Shown: in pieces, positions 17,944-28,682 of the stretch | Layout of the letters: the number at the start of each line of letters is the position of its first letter | Position numbering within the stretch: position 1 is the stretch's first letter | Source of the DNA: Opitutaceae bacterium | GTDB taxonomy: Bacteria > Verrucomicrobiota > Verrucomicrobiia > Opitutales > Opitutaceae | NCBI GenBank assembly: GCA_027490995.1 | Contig: JAIXWY010000013.1 | Coordinates: 1 to 64,000, forward strand | Reading direction: 5' to 3' | Length of the DNA stretch: 64,000 nucleotides | Notes under the pieces: generated by a model | What the model was told of the DNA's origin: nothing | Seen by the model: the letters and a program-made list of their open reading frames with translations, nothing else | Databases searched by the model: none | Program-made: the position numbers and the translations under genes

Positions 17944-19092
17944 CTAGGCGCTCAGGCGGCGGGTGCGGGCGACGACGGGCCAGACGGCGTCCACGCGGTT
18001 GGCGTGGGAGACGTGCACGAAGCTCTGCAGTGCCACCGTGGGGCAGATGTGCCACGGGATTGCTCCGAGCACCGTGCCGACCGGGAATTCCGCGGCGCGG
18101 GGCGTTTCCAGCACGAGGTGCTCTTCGCTGTGCACGACCGGCTTCGCTTCTGGCAGCGCGGGGAAGATCGCGCGCGGGTGGGGCATTTCGCTCGCGACCG
18201 CTTTGTGGCCGAGGTCGAGGCAGAGGCGGTTTGGGCCGGGCCGGCTGATCACGCGGGTGAGCAGGATCGCGGCGTGTACGAAGTGGAGGTCTGGCACCTT
18301 GCTCGCGTAGCCAGCATCCCAGAGCACGCAGGTGCCGGGACTGCATTCCACGTCGGGACGTCGTGCGTGGATCGGGAAGGTCGGCGTACCACCCGCGACG
18401 ATCACCGGCACGGGCAAGCCGGCCGCGCGCAGGCGATCGCGCAGGGCGACGACTGTGGCGAAGCCCGCGTCGCAGGCCGCGGTGCGCTCGGCGAGATCGG
18501 ATTGGCTGAGGTGGCCGTCGTACGCGTGCAGTCCCGCCGGTCGCAGCCCGGGCGTGTGCGCGAGGCGTGCGTAAAGTGCGGCGGCCGCATCATCGGGCGC
18601 GATGCCGGTGCGGTGCATGCCGACATCGAGGTCGACAAAGACCGGCAACGTAAGGCCGGCGCGATGGAACGCCGCGCCGAGTGCATCGAGGGCCGCCGGA
18701 TCGTCGACCAGCGCGGAAAACTGCACGTGGGGAAACGCGCGGACCAATTCGACGAGTCGCGGGACGGTCGGCCCGATCGCGGGGAAGGCGAGGAGCACGT
18801 CGCGCGCACCGGCGGTGGCGGCCATCTCCGCTTCGGCGATGGTCGCTGCCTTGGCCTTGGTCACACCGAGCTCCGCGAGCCGTGCGATGATCTGCGGGAG
18901 CTTGTGGGTCTTGAGGTGCGGCCGCAGCCGCGCCGGTGAGCCCACGCGCTCGATCATGCGGCGGAGGTTTTCCTCGACCGCCTCCCAGCGCAGGATCAGC
19001 GCGGGCGAGGGGATATCGTCCGCGTTTTCCGGCAGAAACGACAACTCCCGCCAAGAGACCGTGGCGGGCGTGGGAGAGGCGGCGGGGCTCAC
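17944..19092 (-). CDS. D-threonine aldolase-like PLP enzyme (alanine racemase fold)
   Basis: This 382-residue enzyme has the PLP-binding Lys61 in RPHLKTHK at the start of an alanine racemase-type barrel. Its C-terminal domain carries the metal site His348-x-Cys350 (HICPTVAL). The combination is the mark of the D-threonine aldolase / D-serine dehydratase group, which splits D-beta-hydroxy amino acids. The exact substrate cannot be chosen from sequence. The cyclophilin gene lies 66 bases upstream on the same strand, which is probably chance. Confidence 0.85.
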   Translation of the reverse strand: MSPAASPTPATVSWRELSFLPENADDIPSPALILRWEAVEENLRRMIERVGSPARLRPHLKTHKLPQIIARLAELGVTKAKAATIAEAEMAATAGARDVLLAFPAIGPTVPRLVELVRAFPHVQFSALVDDPAALDALGAAFHRAGLTLPVFVDLDVGMHRTGIAPDDAAAALYARLAHTPGLRPAGLHAYDGHLSQSDLAERTAACDAGFATVVALRDRLRAAGLPVPVIVAGGTPTFPIHARRPDVECSPGTCVLWDAGYASKVPDLHFVHAAILLTRVISRPGPNRLCLDLGHKAVASEMPHPRAIFPALPEAKPVVHSEEHLVLETPRAAEFPVGTVLGAIPWHICPTVALQSFVHVSHANRVDAVWPVVARTRRLSA

Positions 19093-19158
19093 GGAACGGC
19101 GGGAGTCGGGAGAGCCACCGCGACGCGGGCCGCGCGCGGTGGAGTGGGTGCGAACGGA

Positions 19159-19680
19159 TTAGCTGGCCGCCGGCACGATGGTCACCTTCGTGACCTCGAT
19201 GCGATCGACCGGCGTGCTGCGCTCGCCTCCGCCGCCGGCGCGGGTGGGGACGGACGCGATGCGCTCGAGCACATCGTCACCGCCGACCAGCTGGCCGAAC
19301 GCGGTGTACTGGCGGTCGAGGAACGACGCGTTGCCGTGGCAGATGAAGAACTGGCAGCCGGCCGAATCCGGATCAGCGGCGCGAGCCATGGAGATCACGC
19401 CGCGCTGGTGGGACTTGGCGTTGAATTCCGCCTTGAGCTTGTAGCCCGGGTCGCCGGTGCCGGGCATCCCGCGGGCGCCGGCGCGCGTGTTCGGGCAGCC
19501 GCCCTGAATCATGAAGCCCTTGATGATCCGGTGAAACGCCGTGCCATCGTAGAAACCCTCGCGGGCGAGCTTCTTGAAGTTCTCGACCGTCTTCGGAGCG
19601 ACCTCGGGCCAGAAGGCGAGGGTCAGGTCACCGTAGGTGGTGCTGATGATGGCGTTCTCTTTCGCAGGTGCAGTGCTCAT
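19159..19680 (-). CDS. Peptidylprolyl isomerase, cyclophilin type
   Basis: This 173-residue enzyme catalyses cis-trans isomerisation of prolyl bonds. The active-site Arg lies in FHRIIKGFMIQGG, and the Q-F-F-I and F-G-Q-L-V-G motifs follow. No signal peptide is visible, so it is probably cytoplasmic. The ATG at 19680 was preferred to 19695, which adds only five residues. A GGCTTAAGCC palindrome lies 16-33 bases upstream. Confidence 0.93.
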   Translation of the reverse strand: MSTAPAKENAIISTTYGDLTLAFWPEVAPKTVENFKKLAREGFYDGTAFHRIIKGFMIQGGCPNTRAGARGMPGTGDPGYKLKAEFNAKSHQRGVISMARAADPDSAGCQFFICHGNASFLDRQYTAFGQLVGGDDVLERIASVPTRAGGGGERSTPVDRIEVTKVTIVPAAS

Positions 19681-19695
19681 GGAGGCGTGAGCCAA

Positions 19696-19713
19696 CCCCG
19701 GCTTAAGCCCGGG
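19696..19713. repeat. Palindrome upstream of the cyclophilin gene
   Basis: GGCTTAAGCC is a perfect 10-base palindrome, extended to CCCC...CGGG on its flanks with one offset. It sits just upstream of the cyclophilin start codon and could be an operator or a transcript hairpin. Confidence 0.35.
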
Positions 19714-19873
19714 ATCAAGCCGTCAGTGTGCGTCCCTCCCTATCGCGGGCGGGGAGCGCGTCTCACGCGTCCCTCTGGTTCGAGCCCTTGGAGCGCGTCG
19801 AGGCGGGGCTGGACTTCACGGGCTCCGACTGGCGAAATGCCGGGCGCGGCGACCCTCCGGCGCCACCCCAGCC

Positions 19874-20641
19874 ATGAGCCTCCCTCCTGCTTCCGCTTCC
19901 GCCCGTTTTTCAGGTCAGACCGCCGTTGTCACCGGCGGCACCTCCGGTCTCGGCCTCGCCATTGCGCGGCGGCTGCACGAGGAAGGCGCGTTCGTCGCGG
20001 TGCTGGACTTTAACCCGAAGGGATTCCCCGAGACCCACCAGTGGCTCGGAGACCGGGGACTTTGCCTCCAAGTCGACGTCACGGATGACGCGGCAGTGGC
20101 GGCGGCGGTGGCGACCATCCTGGCGCGGCGCGGGCGCATCGACGTCCTCGTGAACAGTGCGGGCGTGACCGGCAAGACCGCGCTTAAGGCGCACGATGTG
20201 GATCCGGCGGACTTTGATTTTGTCGTCCGGACGAACCTCCGCGGCCCCTTCATCCTTTCGCGGCACGTGATTCCCGCGATGCTCGCGCGCAACTACGGGC
20301 GTGTGCTCCATATCGCCTCGATTGCGGGGAAGGAGGGCAACGCGGGCATGGTCGCGTATTCGGCATCGAAGGCGGCGGTGATCGGCATGACCAAGACCCA
20401 AGGCAAGGATTACGCGGAGACCGGTGTGACCGTGAACGCACTCGCTCCGGCGGTGGTGCGCACCCCGCTGGTGGACGCGATGCCGGAGGCGCAGGTGAAG
20501 TACATGACCGACCGCATCCCGATGAAGCGCTGCGGCACCTTGGGGGAGGTCGCGGCGATGGCGGCGTTCATCGTTTCGCCGGAGAACAGTTTTACGACCG
20601 GCTTCACCTTCGACCTGACGGGTGGCCGCGCGGTGTATTGA
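19874..20641 (+). CDS. Short-chain dehydrogenase/reductase, sugar-acid dehydrogenase-like
   Basis: This 255-residue SDR has TGGTSGLG for the cofactor, the NSAG motif, the catalytic Ser in HIASIAG and YSASK. The ending DLTGGRAVY and the MKRCGTLGEV segment resemble 2-keto-3-deoxy-L-fuconate and related sugar-acid dehydrogenases more than FabG. This is only a family-level hint, and a 3-oxoacyl reductase remains possible. No sugar-catabolic genes lie beside it. Confidence 0.88.
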   Translation: MSLPPASASARFSGQTAVVTGGTSGLGLAIARRLHEEGAFVAVLDFNPKGFPETHQWLGDRGLCLQVDVTDDAAVAAAVATILARRGRIDVLVNSAGVTGKTALKAHDVDPADFDFVVRTNLRGPFILSRHVIPAMLARNYGRVLHIASIAGKEGNAGMVAYSASKAAVIGMTKTQGKDYAETGVTVNALAPAVVRTPLVDAMPEAQVKYMTDRIPMKRCGTLGEVAAMAAFIVSPENSFTTGFTFDLTGGRAVY

Positions 20642-20908
20642 GCGGCAGGCGTTCGCCGAGCTGTCGGGCTCGGCCGTGAGGGGGATCGCAACGCGGAGCC
20701 CCGTGGGCCCCAAGGTCAACGCGCGTCCAACCGATGCAGGATCATCGGATCAGACGCATGGCGATGCCGGTGGATCCGATGCGAAACCCCCGCGCGGCGA
20801 CGTGGGGTGTTTGCGGTGGCTGACGAGCACGCTGATACCCCCAATTTGGGCGGTCGACCCGACGGGTCTGCGATTGCCCGGTAAGACCCGGCCACGCAGG
20901 GGTTGCGG

Positions 20909-22309
20909 ATGGAAATCGCGCTGTCTCGTTCGCAGGCCCGCTTGGTGCTCAATGCCCTCCCGCATCTTGGGCCAATCACGGCGAATCGACTTCTGGAGGC
21001 TTGCGGCGGTGATCCGGTGGCGGTGTTGACGGCGGACTCCGCGACACTCCGCGCCGTGCGTGGAGTCGGGCCGGTGATCGCGGAGACGCTGGTCGGGTGG
21101 CGGAGTCACGTGGACCTTGTGGCGGAGGAGCGCGGACTCCGGGAGTGCGGAGCGGCTTTCTTCGCGGCGGGAGACGACGGCTATCCGCGGCTTCTGAGGG
21201 AGATTCATGATCCCCCGATCGGCCTGTATTGCCGAGGGCGGTATGATCCGGCGAGGACCTGCGTCGCGATTGTCGGGTCGCGGCGCACGACCCAGTACGG
21301 GCTGGCGACGGCGCGGGGGCTGGGTCGGGAACTGGCGCGTCGGGGTTTCTGCGTGGTGAGCGGCTTGGCGCGGGGGATCGACACGGCGGCGCATGAAGGT
21401 GCGCTGGAGGCTGGCGGCAGCACGGTCGCGGTGCTCGGCACGGGCGTGGATCTGGTCTATCCTCCGGAGAACCGGACGTTGACTGAGCGGATCGCGCGGG
21501 AAGGGGCGTTGCTCTCGGAGTTTCGCTTGGGGCGTCCCGCGGATCGGCAGTCCTTCGCGATGCGCAACCGGATCGTGGCGGGCATGAGTGCGGCGATTGT
21601 GGTGGTGGAAAGCGATGTGGATGGCGGGTCGATGATCACCGCACGCTTTGCGGCGGAGCAGGGCCGCGTGGTGCTCGCGGTGCCGGGGCGGATCGATCAG
21701 CCGACGAGTGCCGGTTGCCATCAGTTGATCCGGGACGGCGCGGTGCTCCTGACTTCGGTGGAGGATGTGGTGGACGAGTTGAGCTATCTGCGAGGCCTGC
21801 GGCCTAGTCCGATTCCCGACAACGCGGCGCGGGGTGTGGTGCGCGGCGAAAATCTGGATCCCCACGATACGGACTCCGAAGACGCGGGTGAGCAACGGTC
21901 CGACCCCGCGCCGGTGGGCGTCGTTTCCAGCCGCCACCACCACCGGCGCCTCGAGAGCCACTCGCATCACGACGTGTGCCCGTACGACGAGGTCCATCGG
22001 GACAACGACGAATGCTGCTACGGCGATGAGCCTCGAGGCAACGAAGAGCGCAGTGACGCCTGCGATCCAAGCGACGGCCGGAGCGGCCCGCGAGCGCTCG
22101 GGGCGCCGTCGCTGGAGACCTCGCCGGCGGAGGCGGCCGTGCTCGAGCTCTTCCGCGGCGGAGCGATCCTCGCGACCGAAGAGGTCGCGCTGGCGTTGGG
22201 CTGGTCGGCGAAGCACGCGATGGCGGTCATTCTGCGGCTGGAGCTTGGCGGCCGCTTGGTGAAGCGGGCCGACGGCCTCCACGAGGAACGCTTTCGGAGT
22301 GAGCGATAA
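20909..22309 (+). CDS. dprA: DNA-protecting protein DprA with a His/Asp-rich insertion
   Basis: This 466-residue protein loads RecA on incoming single-stranded DNA during transformation. Residues ~5-75 form a helix-hairpin-helix/SAM-like region. The Rossmann-like core (~80-300) has the motifs GSRRTTQYG, SGLARGID and FAMRNRIVAG. The C-terminal winged helix is at ~403-456. Between core and winged helix lies an insertion (~312-395, bases 21842-22093) rich in His, Asp, Glu and Cys (HHHRR, SHHDVC, DECC). I do not know such an insertion from the family. The ATG at 20909 gives the usual N-terminus. A TTG two codons earlier is an alternative. Confidence 0.93.
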   Translation: MEIALSRSQARLVLNALPHLGPITANRLLEACGGDPVAVLTADSATLRAVRGVGPVIAETLVGWRSHVDLVAEERGLRECGAAFFAAGDDGYPRLLREIHDPPIGLYCRGRYDPARTCVAIVGSRRTTQYGLATARGLGRELARRGFCVVSGLARGIDTAAHEGALEAGGSTVAVLGTGVDLVYPPENRTLTERIAREGALLSEFRLGRPADRQSFAMRNRIVAGMSAAIVVVESDVDGGSMITARFAAEQGRVVLAVPGRIDQPTSAGCHQLIRDGAVLLTSVEDVVDELSYLRGLRPSPIPDNAARGVVRGENLDPHDTDSEDAGEQRSDPAPVGVVSSRHHHRRLESHSHHDVCPYDEVHRDNDECCYGDEPRGNEERSDACDPSDGRSGPRALGAPSLETSPAEAAVLELFRGGAILATEEVALALGWSAKHAMAVILRLELGGRLVKRADGLHEERFRSER

Positions 22310-22358
22310 GGGTTGGTTCGCGGTGGCGAAATCGCGAAGCGTGCCTAGGCTGTTCACC

Positions 22359-24533
22359 ATGAGACGTTTAATCCTGTCCTTTGGCTGCGTCCTGATCGAC
22401 TTCGCGGCGTTCGCTGCGGCGCCCGAGATTCTGGCGGCGCCAACCGTGATCGAGGCGTCGGCCGGGGCCAGCCGTCCCGCTACGGTTCCAACGGTCGCCT
22501 CGCCTCGCGCGATCACGCACGAGGATGTCTGGCTGATGAAGCGGGTGGGAGCGCCAGTGCTCAGTCCGGATGGCACGCGCGTGGTGTTTTCGGTGACAGA
22601 TCCGGCGTACGACCCGAAGGATCAGGCGAGCGATCTTTGGCTGGTGGCGACCGATGGGGCATCGCCGCCGCGGCGACTGACCTACAGTCGTGGCCCGGAG
22701 TCGGGAGCGACGTGGAGTCCGGACGGGAGCCGACTCGCCTTCTCGGCGAGGAGGGACAGCGATGAAGCGCCGCAGGTTTATCTGTTGAACCTTGAGGCCG
22801 GCGGCGAGGCCGAGCGTATCACCCAACTCTCCACTGGAGCGCGTAGTCCGAAGTGGAGTCCTGACGGGAAGCGCATCGTTTTTTCGAGCGACGTGTACCC
22901 GGGTGCGAACGATGATGCGGCAAACCAGCGCGCCGCGAAGGAGCGCAAGAACCGTCCGTGGACGGCGCGGGTCTACGATGGGTTCCCGATTCGCTACTGG
23001 GACCAGTGGCTTGATGAGCGTCGGCCCTCGCTCTTCGTGCAGGACGCACGGGCTGGAGCGGCGGCTCGCGATCTGCTTGCCGGCTCGCAACTGGTCGCGA
23101 AACGGGGGTTTGCGGGACGGCTTTCGGATGCCGGACAGAGCCTCTCGGCAGCGTGGACGCCCGATGGTGATGGGGTCGTCTTTGTCGCGACGGCCGATCG
23201 CGATCGCGCCGCGTACGCGGATACCAGTGTGCAGCTCTACTGGGTCGGTCTCAGCGGCGGAGAACCACAGGCCCTGACTTCGGGCTCCGATGAATTTGGT
23301 GGGCCGGTCTTTACTCCGGATGGACGCCATCTTCTCGTCAGCTTCAGCCCGGGCGGAGACGGGAAGAACTACCATCACAGCCGAGTGGCCTCCTTCCCGT
23401 GGCCGATGCAAGGTGCAGCGCGGGTTGATTTGACGGCATCGCTGGATCTCTCGGTTGCGGATTTTGTGCTCCTCGCGGACGGGCGCACCGTGCTCCTAGC
23501 CGCGGAGGAAGGCGCGCAGACCCGTCTGTTCAGCGTGCCGGTGACAGGTGGCCCGATGGCACCGCGGCCCCTGATGGGCACGGGCGTGATCTCGTCGCTG
23601 GCGGCGGAAGCCGGCCGGATTGTTGCCTCCTCTGAGAGCGCGCTGAGTCCGCCTGAGTTGGTGGAGATCGAACTCGCAACTGGAGCACGCAAGCCCCTGA
23701 CCCGTTTCAACGCGGAACGCCTCGCGTCGCTCGACCTGAGTCCGTTGGAGTCGTTTGTGGTGACGAGTGCGCTGGGACGTCCGGTCGAGACCTTGGTTCT
23801 GCGGCCGGCCGGGTTCGATCCCGCGCTTCGCTATCCGGTGCTTGTCGTGATACACGGCGGTCCTGCGCCGCAGTTCCGGGATGCGTGGAGCGTGCGCTGG
23901 AACTACCAACTGCTCGCGGCACCGGGGTACGTGCTCGTGATGACGAACTACTCCGGGTCACGAGGCTACACCGAAGCCTTTGGCCAGGCGATTCAGGGCG
24001 ATCCCCTCAAGACTCCGGCGGATGAAATCAATCAAGGGCTCGATGAGGCGCTGCGTCGCTACTCCTTCCTCGATGGCACCCGTGTGGCGGCGGCGGGCGC
24101 GAGCTATGGCGGGCATCTCGTGAATTGGCTGCAGGCGACGACGACGCGCTATCGCGCCTTCATCTCGCATGCCGGGCTCGTGAACCTCGATTCGCAATGG
24201 GCGACGAGCGACGTGATCTACCACCGGGAAGTCGGCAATGGGGGACCGGTGTGGGAGCAGGGCCCAGTCTGGCGAGAGCAGAACCCGGTGCGCCTCGCGG
24301 GCAATCAAGCGAAAGGCACGGGCTGGCGGACCCCGATGTTGCTGACCGTGGGTGAGAACGACTTCCGGGTTCCGCTGAACAACACTCTGGAGAATTGGAG
24401 CTTTCACCAACGCCTGCAGATTCCGAGTCGCCTGATCGTCTTTCCCGACGAGAACCACTGGATCCTCAAGGGAGAGAACAGCCGCTTCTGGTACCGAGAA
24501 GTGGAGAGCTGGTTGGCCCAGTGGCTGAAGTGA
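22359..24533 (+). CDS. Exported S9 family peptidase (prolyl oligopeptidase / acylaminoacyl peptidase type)
   Basis: This 724-residue serine peptidase has a signal peptide (~1-28), then a beta-propeller whose WD40-like repeats carry S-P-D-G motifs (LSPDGTR, WSPDGSR, WSPDGKR, WTPDGDG, FTPDGRH). A C-terminal alpha/beta-hydrolase domain follows. The triad is Ser582 in GASYGG, Asp668 in ENDFRVP and His700 in DENHW. It probably degrades short peptides in the periplasm. An in-frame GTG at 22299 overlaps the dprA end, but would hide the signal peptide behind 20 residues. Confidence 0.93.
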   Translation: MRRLILSFGCVLIDFAAFAAAPEILAAPTVIEASAGASRPATVPTVASPRAITHEDVWLMKRVGAPVLSPDGTRVVFSVTDPAYDPKDQASDLWLVATDGASPPRRLTYSRGPESGATWSPDGSRLAFSARRDSDEAPQVYLLNLEAGGEAERITQLSTGARSPKWSPDGKRIVFSSDVYPGANDDAANQRAAKERKNRPWTARVYDGFPIRYWDQWLDERRPSLFVQDARAGAAARDLLAGSQLVAKRGFAGRLSDAGQSLSAAWTPDGDGVVFVATADRDRAAYADTSVQLYWVGLSGGEPQALTSGSDEFGGPVFTPDGRHLLVSFSPGGDGKNYHHSRVASFPWPMQGAARVDLTASLDLSVADFVLLADGRTVLLAAEEGAQTRLFSVPVTGGPMAPRPLMGTGVISSLAAEAGRIVASSESALSPPELVEIELATGARKPLTRFNAERLASLDLSPLESFVVTSALGRPVETLVLRPAGFDPALRYPVLVVIHGGPAPQFRDAWSVRWNYQLLAAPGYVLVMTNYSGSRGYTEAFGQAIQGDPLKTPADEINQGLDEALRRYSFLDGTRVAAAGASYGGHLVNWLQATTTRYRAFISHAGLVNLDSQWATSDVIYHREVGNGGPVWEQGPVWREQNPVRLAGNQAKGTGWRTPMLLTVGENDFRVPLNNTLENWSFHQRLQIPSRLIVFPDENHWILKGENSRFWYREVESWLAQWLK

Positions 24534-24601
24534 TGCGTCCGGCCTAGCGGCAGGATGAACGTCCCGCGCGTAGCCTCTGGGCAAGCGGGCTGCGCCGAAC
24601 G

Positions 24602-25402
24602 TTAGGCCGCGGGCCGGGCGGGCCGCCGTGCCCGCAGGTGCAGGAAATAAGGAGCGACCTCTCCGTCGCGAAGCGTCGGTCGCTCAGCCACAGCGGCTGC
24701 GGAAGGCCGCGGCTCGGCGCAGCGCTCGATCACGAGGCCGGAATCCACCAACAGGTTCATCCACTCGGCGAGCGTGCGGTGGAAGCGCGGAACCTTGAAG
24801 TCTCCGTAGGTGCGCCGAAGCGATTCCGGCACACTCCCGAATGTCCACGTATCGACCCGTCCCTCGGCATCGAGAAAGTAATCGCTGACCTCGATCGCTG
24901 TCGCGTCGCCGGCTTCGTCGCGTACGACTCGCCGGTGGGGAGGGTTGAAGCACGGGTGGAGGATGGAGAACTGGAGGAAGCCGCCCGGCCGGAGGACGCG
25001 GACGATTTCCCGCAGCACGACCTCCAGTTCCGGAATGTCGTGCAGGCTCATGAATCCGGTGACGAAGTCGAAGACCCGGTCGGGAAACGGGAGATGGACC
25101 GCGCTGGCGGTGACGTAGCTGATGCCCAGCGGGGCGCGGGATTCCTCGGCCTCGGCGTGCCGGATGAACGTCGGAGCGATATCCAGCCCGGTCATCAGAG
25201 CCCCTTGTCGCGCGAGCAATCGCGTGTGGTGGCCCTCGCCGCAGCCGAGGTCGAGCCCGGCGAGACCCGCGACGGGAGGGAGCAGGGCGAAGAAGGCCGG
25301 CGTGTTGACCTGATCGCGGAACACATCGTGCCCGGCGCGGGCGAGCTGCGTCCACGCCTCGGCGTTGCGTTCCCAGAAGGCGCCGGCTTCGGAGTGATTC
25401 AT
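24602..25402 (-). CDS. Class I SAM-dependent methyltransferase
   Basis: This 266-residue protein has motif I LDLGCGEGHHTR and a post-I acidic residue in TGLDIAP. Motif III follows as an F-x-x-V-x-G-F-M-S-L-H-D stretch, then the LRPGGFLQFSIL motif. This is the methyltransferase_11/25 type. The substrate (small molecule or lipid) cannot be told. It lies downstream of icd on the same strand, separated by a perfect hairpin. Confidence 0.9.
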   Translation of the reverse strand: MNHSEAGAFWERNAEAWTQLARAGHDVFRDQVNTPAFFALLPPVAGLAGLDLGCGEGHHTRLLARQGALMTGLDIAPTFIRHAEAEESRAPLGISYVTASAVHLPFPDRVFDFVTGFMSLHDIPELEVVLREIVRVLRPGGFLQFSILHPCFNPPHRRVVRDEAGDATAIEVSDYFLDAEGRVDTWTFGSVPESLRRTYGDFKVPRFHRTLAEWMNLLVDSGLVIERCAEPRPSAAAVAERPTLRDGEVAPYFLHLRARRPARPAA

Positions 25403-25438
25403 CGACGGGCGCGGGCAGGAAACGCGTTGCCGGCACCG

Positions 25439-25461
25439 CCGGGCTCGCGGGGCGAGCCCGG
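25439..25461. terminator. Perfect GC hairpin between icd and the methyltransferase gene
   Basis: CCGGGCTCGC (25439-25448) and GCGAGCCCGG (25452-25461) pair without mismatch over 10 bases around a 3-base loop. It begins 11 bases past the icd stop codon. No T run follows, so it may be a factor-assisted terminator or an mRNA-stabilising hairpin. Confidence 0.5.
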
Positions 25462-25471
25462 CCCGGGCGGC

Positions 25472-27820
<2,349 letters not shown>

Positions 27821-28033
27821 CTACGACCCATAAGCCGGTGCGAAGTGGGCATGCCCTGGGTGCGAGGTCTCGGCTTACCCGAATCACCGCGAGAGCGAAA
27901 CGCCGAGGATGTGCGGGAGGGCGGTCGGCCCCCGCGACCCAAAGGCTCGGGTGGCGCCCCAGATGATGACGATGCCCCGCTGGGCGGGCTCGCGGTCCCT
28001 TTCCCGATGGCGTTGGCACGGGGTGGGCGTGGG

Positions 28034-28288
28034 TTATCCAGCAAGCGGTGACGCTGGAGCGGACGCGTGGTTGGGCAGGGTTGGCCGGTGGGGGCGGTCG
28101 TCGGAAAAGTCGTTCTCGATCCCCGGGTGGGCCCGGTCTTGCTTGTAGATCTGCAGGATGCGCGCGTGCTCGTAGTCCGAGGTCGGAAACACCCGCGGCG
28201 GCTCGCCAGGGAGGAAGATCGCGGTGTAAGCGCGGTCGCGGTCGATTTGCCGTCGGATCAGGATCATCGCGGAGCGGAAGCTGACCAT
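28034..28288 (-). CDS. Small conserved-looking hypothetical protein
   Basis: This 84-residue protein is hydrophilic with alternating charge (QIDRDRAY, YEHARILQIYKQD). It has no membrane segment and no motif I know. Third codon positions are strongly G/C, as in its neighbours, which supports coding. The ATG at 28288 is the most sensible start. A perfect hairpin lies 70-108 bases upstream. Confidence 0.5.
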   Translation of the reverse strand: MVSFRSAMILIRRQIDRDRAYTAIFLPGEPPRVFPTSDYEHARILQIYKQDRAHPGIENDFSDDRPHRPTLPNHASAPASPLAG

Positions 28289-28357
28289 AGGCAACGCGTT
28301 CGGATGACATCCGCAACCTTCGGGGGAAGTTTGCCTGCGGACGATTGGCAAAAAGGA

Positions 28358-28396
28358 GCCGCCGGTGCGACCCCACATAACTTTCGCACCGGCGGC
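28358..28396 (-). terminator. Strong hairpin with T tract on the minus strand
   Basis: Perfect 13-base arms GCCGCCGGTGCGA (28358-28370) and TCGCACCGGCGGC (28384-28396) enclose a 13-base loop. On the minus strand TCCTTTTTG follows, as in an intrinsic terminator. It could end the gmhA-TPR transcript some 290 bases after the TPR gene, or act as an attenuator in the leader of the small gene at 28034-28288. Confidence 0.6.
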
Positions 28397-28682
28397 CGTT
28401 GTTTATGACGCGGGTTGAACCGTGTGACCGCGCCAAGGGGACTTCACCCTAGGGATGCCGCGATCCGGTTGCCAACGGCCTGGCCTTGTGGGACGGGGGA
28501 CGGGGGCGGGATCATGGCTGCCGGGGGTGGGATGTCGCGGGCCCACAGGCGACCTTTGACGGAACCCAGTATGCCGGAAGCAGCGGCGTTTGCCTCCGCA
28601 TTAATTGGTAAACTTCCCGCGTCGCTTGAAGTCCGGGAAAGCGGGCGCTGAATCCCTCCCCTCGCCGGAGACGTCCGGAGCG
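28397..28682. other. Region between the TPR gene and the hairpin, coding status unclear
   Basis: On the minus strand a GTG overlapping the TPR stop codon (GTGA) opens an 80-codon frame to 28444, rich in Ser, Pro and Ala. It ends 48 bases before the hairpin. The plus strand has an equally poor frame. I cannot decide whether a small protein, an RNA or spacer lies here. Confidence 0.35.

Noticed and set aside
20750-22576. A 608-codon open frame on the minus strand across dprA
   Set aside because: The plus-strand protein has all DprA motifs. The minus frame is an antisense artefact of GC-rich codons, and its hydrophobic stretch is the mirror of the His/Asp insertion.
28561-28620. Possible SRP RNA-like motif (GGAAGCAGC with a nearby GGTAAAC)
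   Set aside because: Only short fragments match. The full tetraloop-helix motif of SRP RNA is not present.
28415-28651. 78-codon plus-strand frame in the region before the TPR gene
   Set aside because: Low-complexity Gly/Ala/Pro content and no clear start signal. The opposite-strand frame is equally weak.
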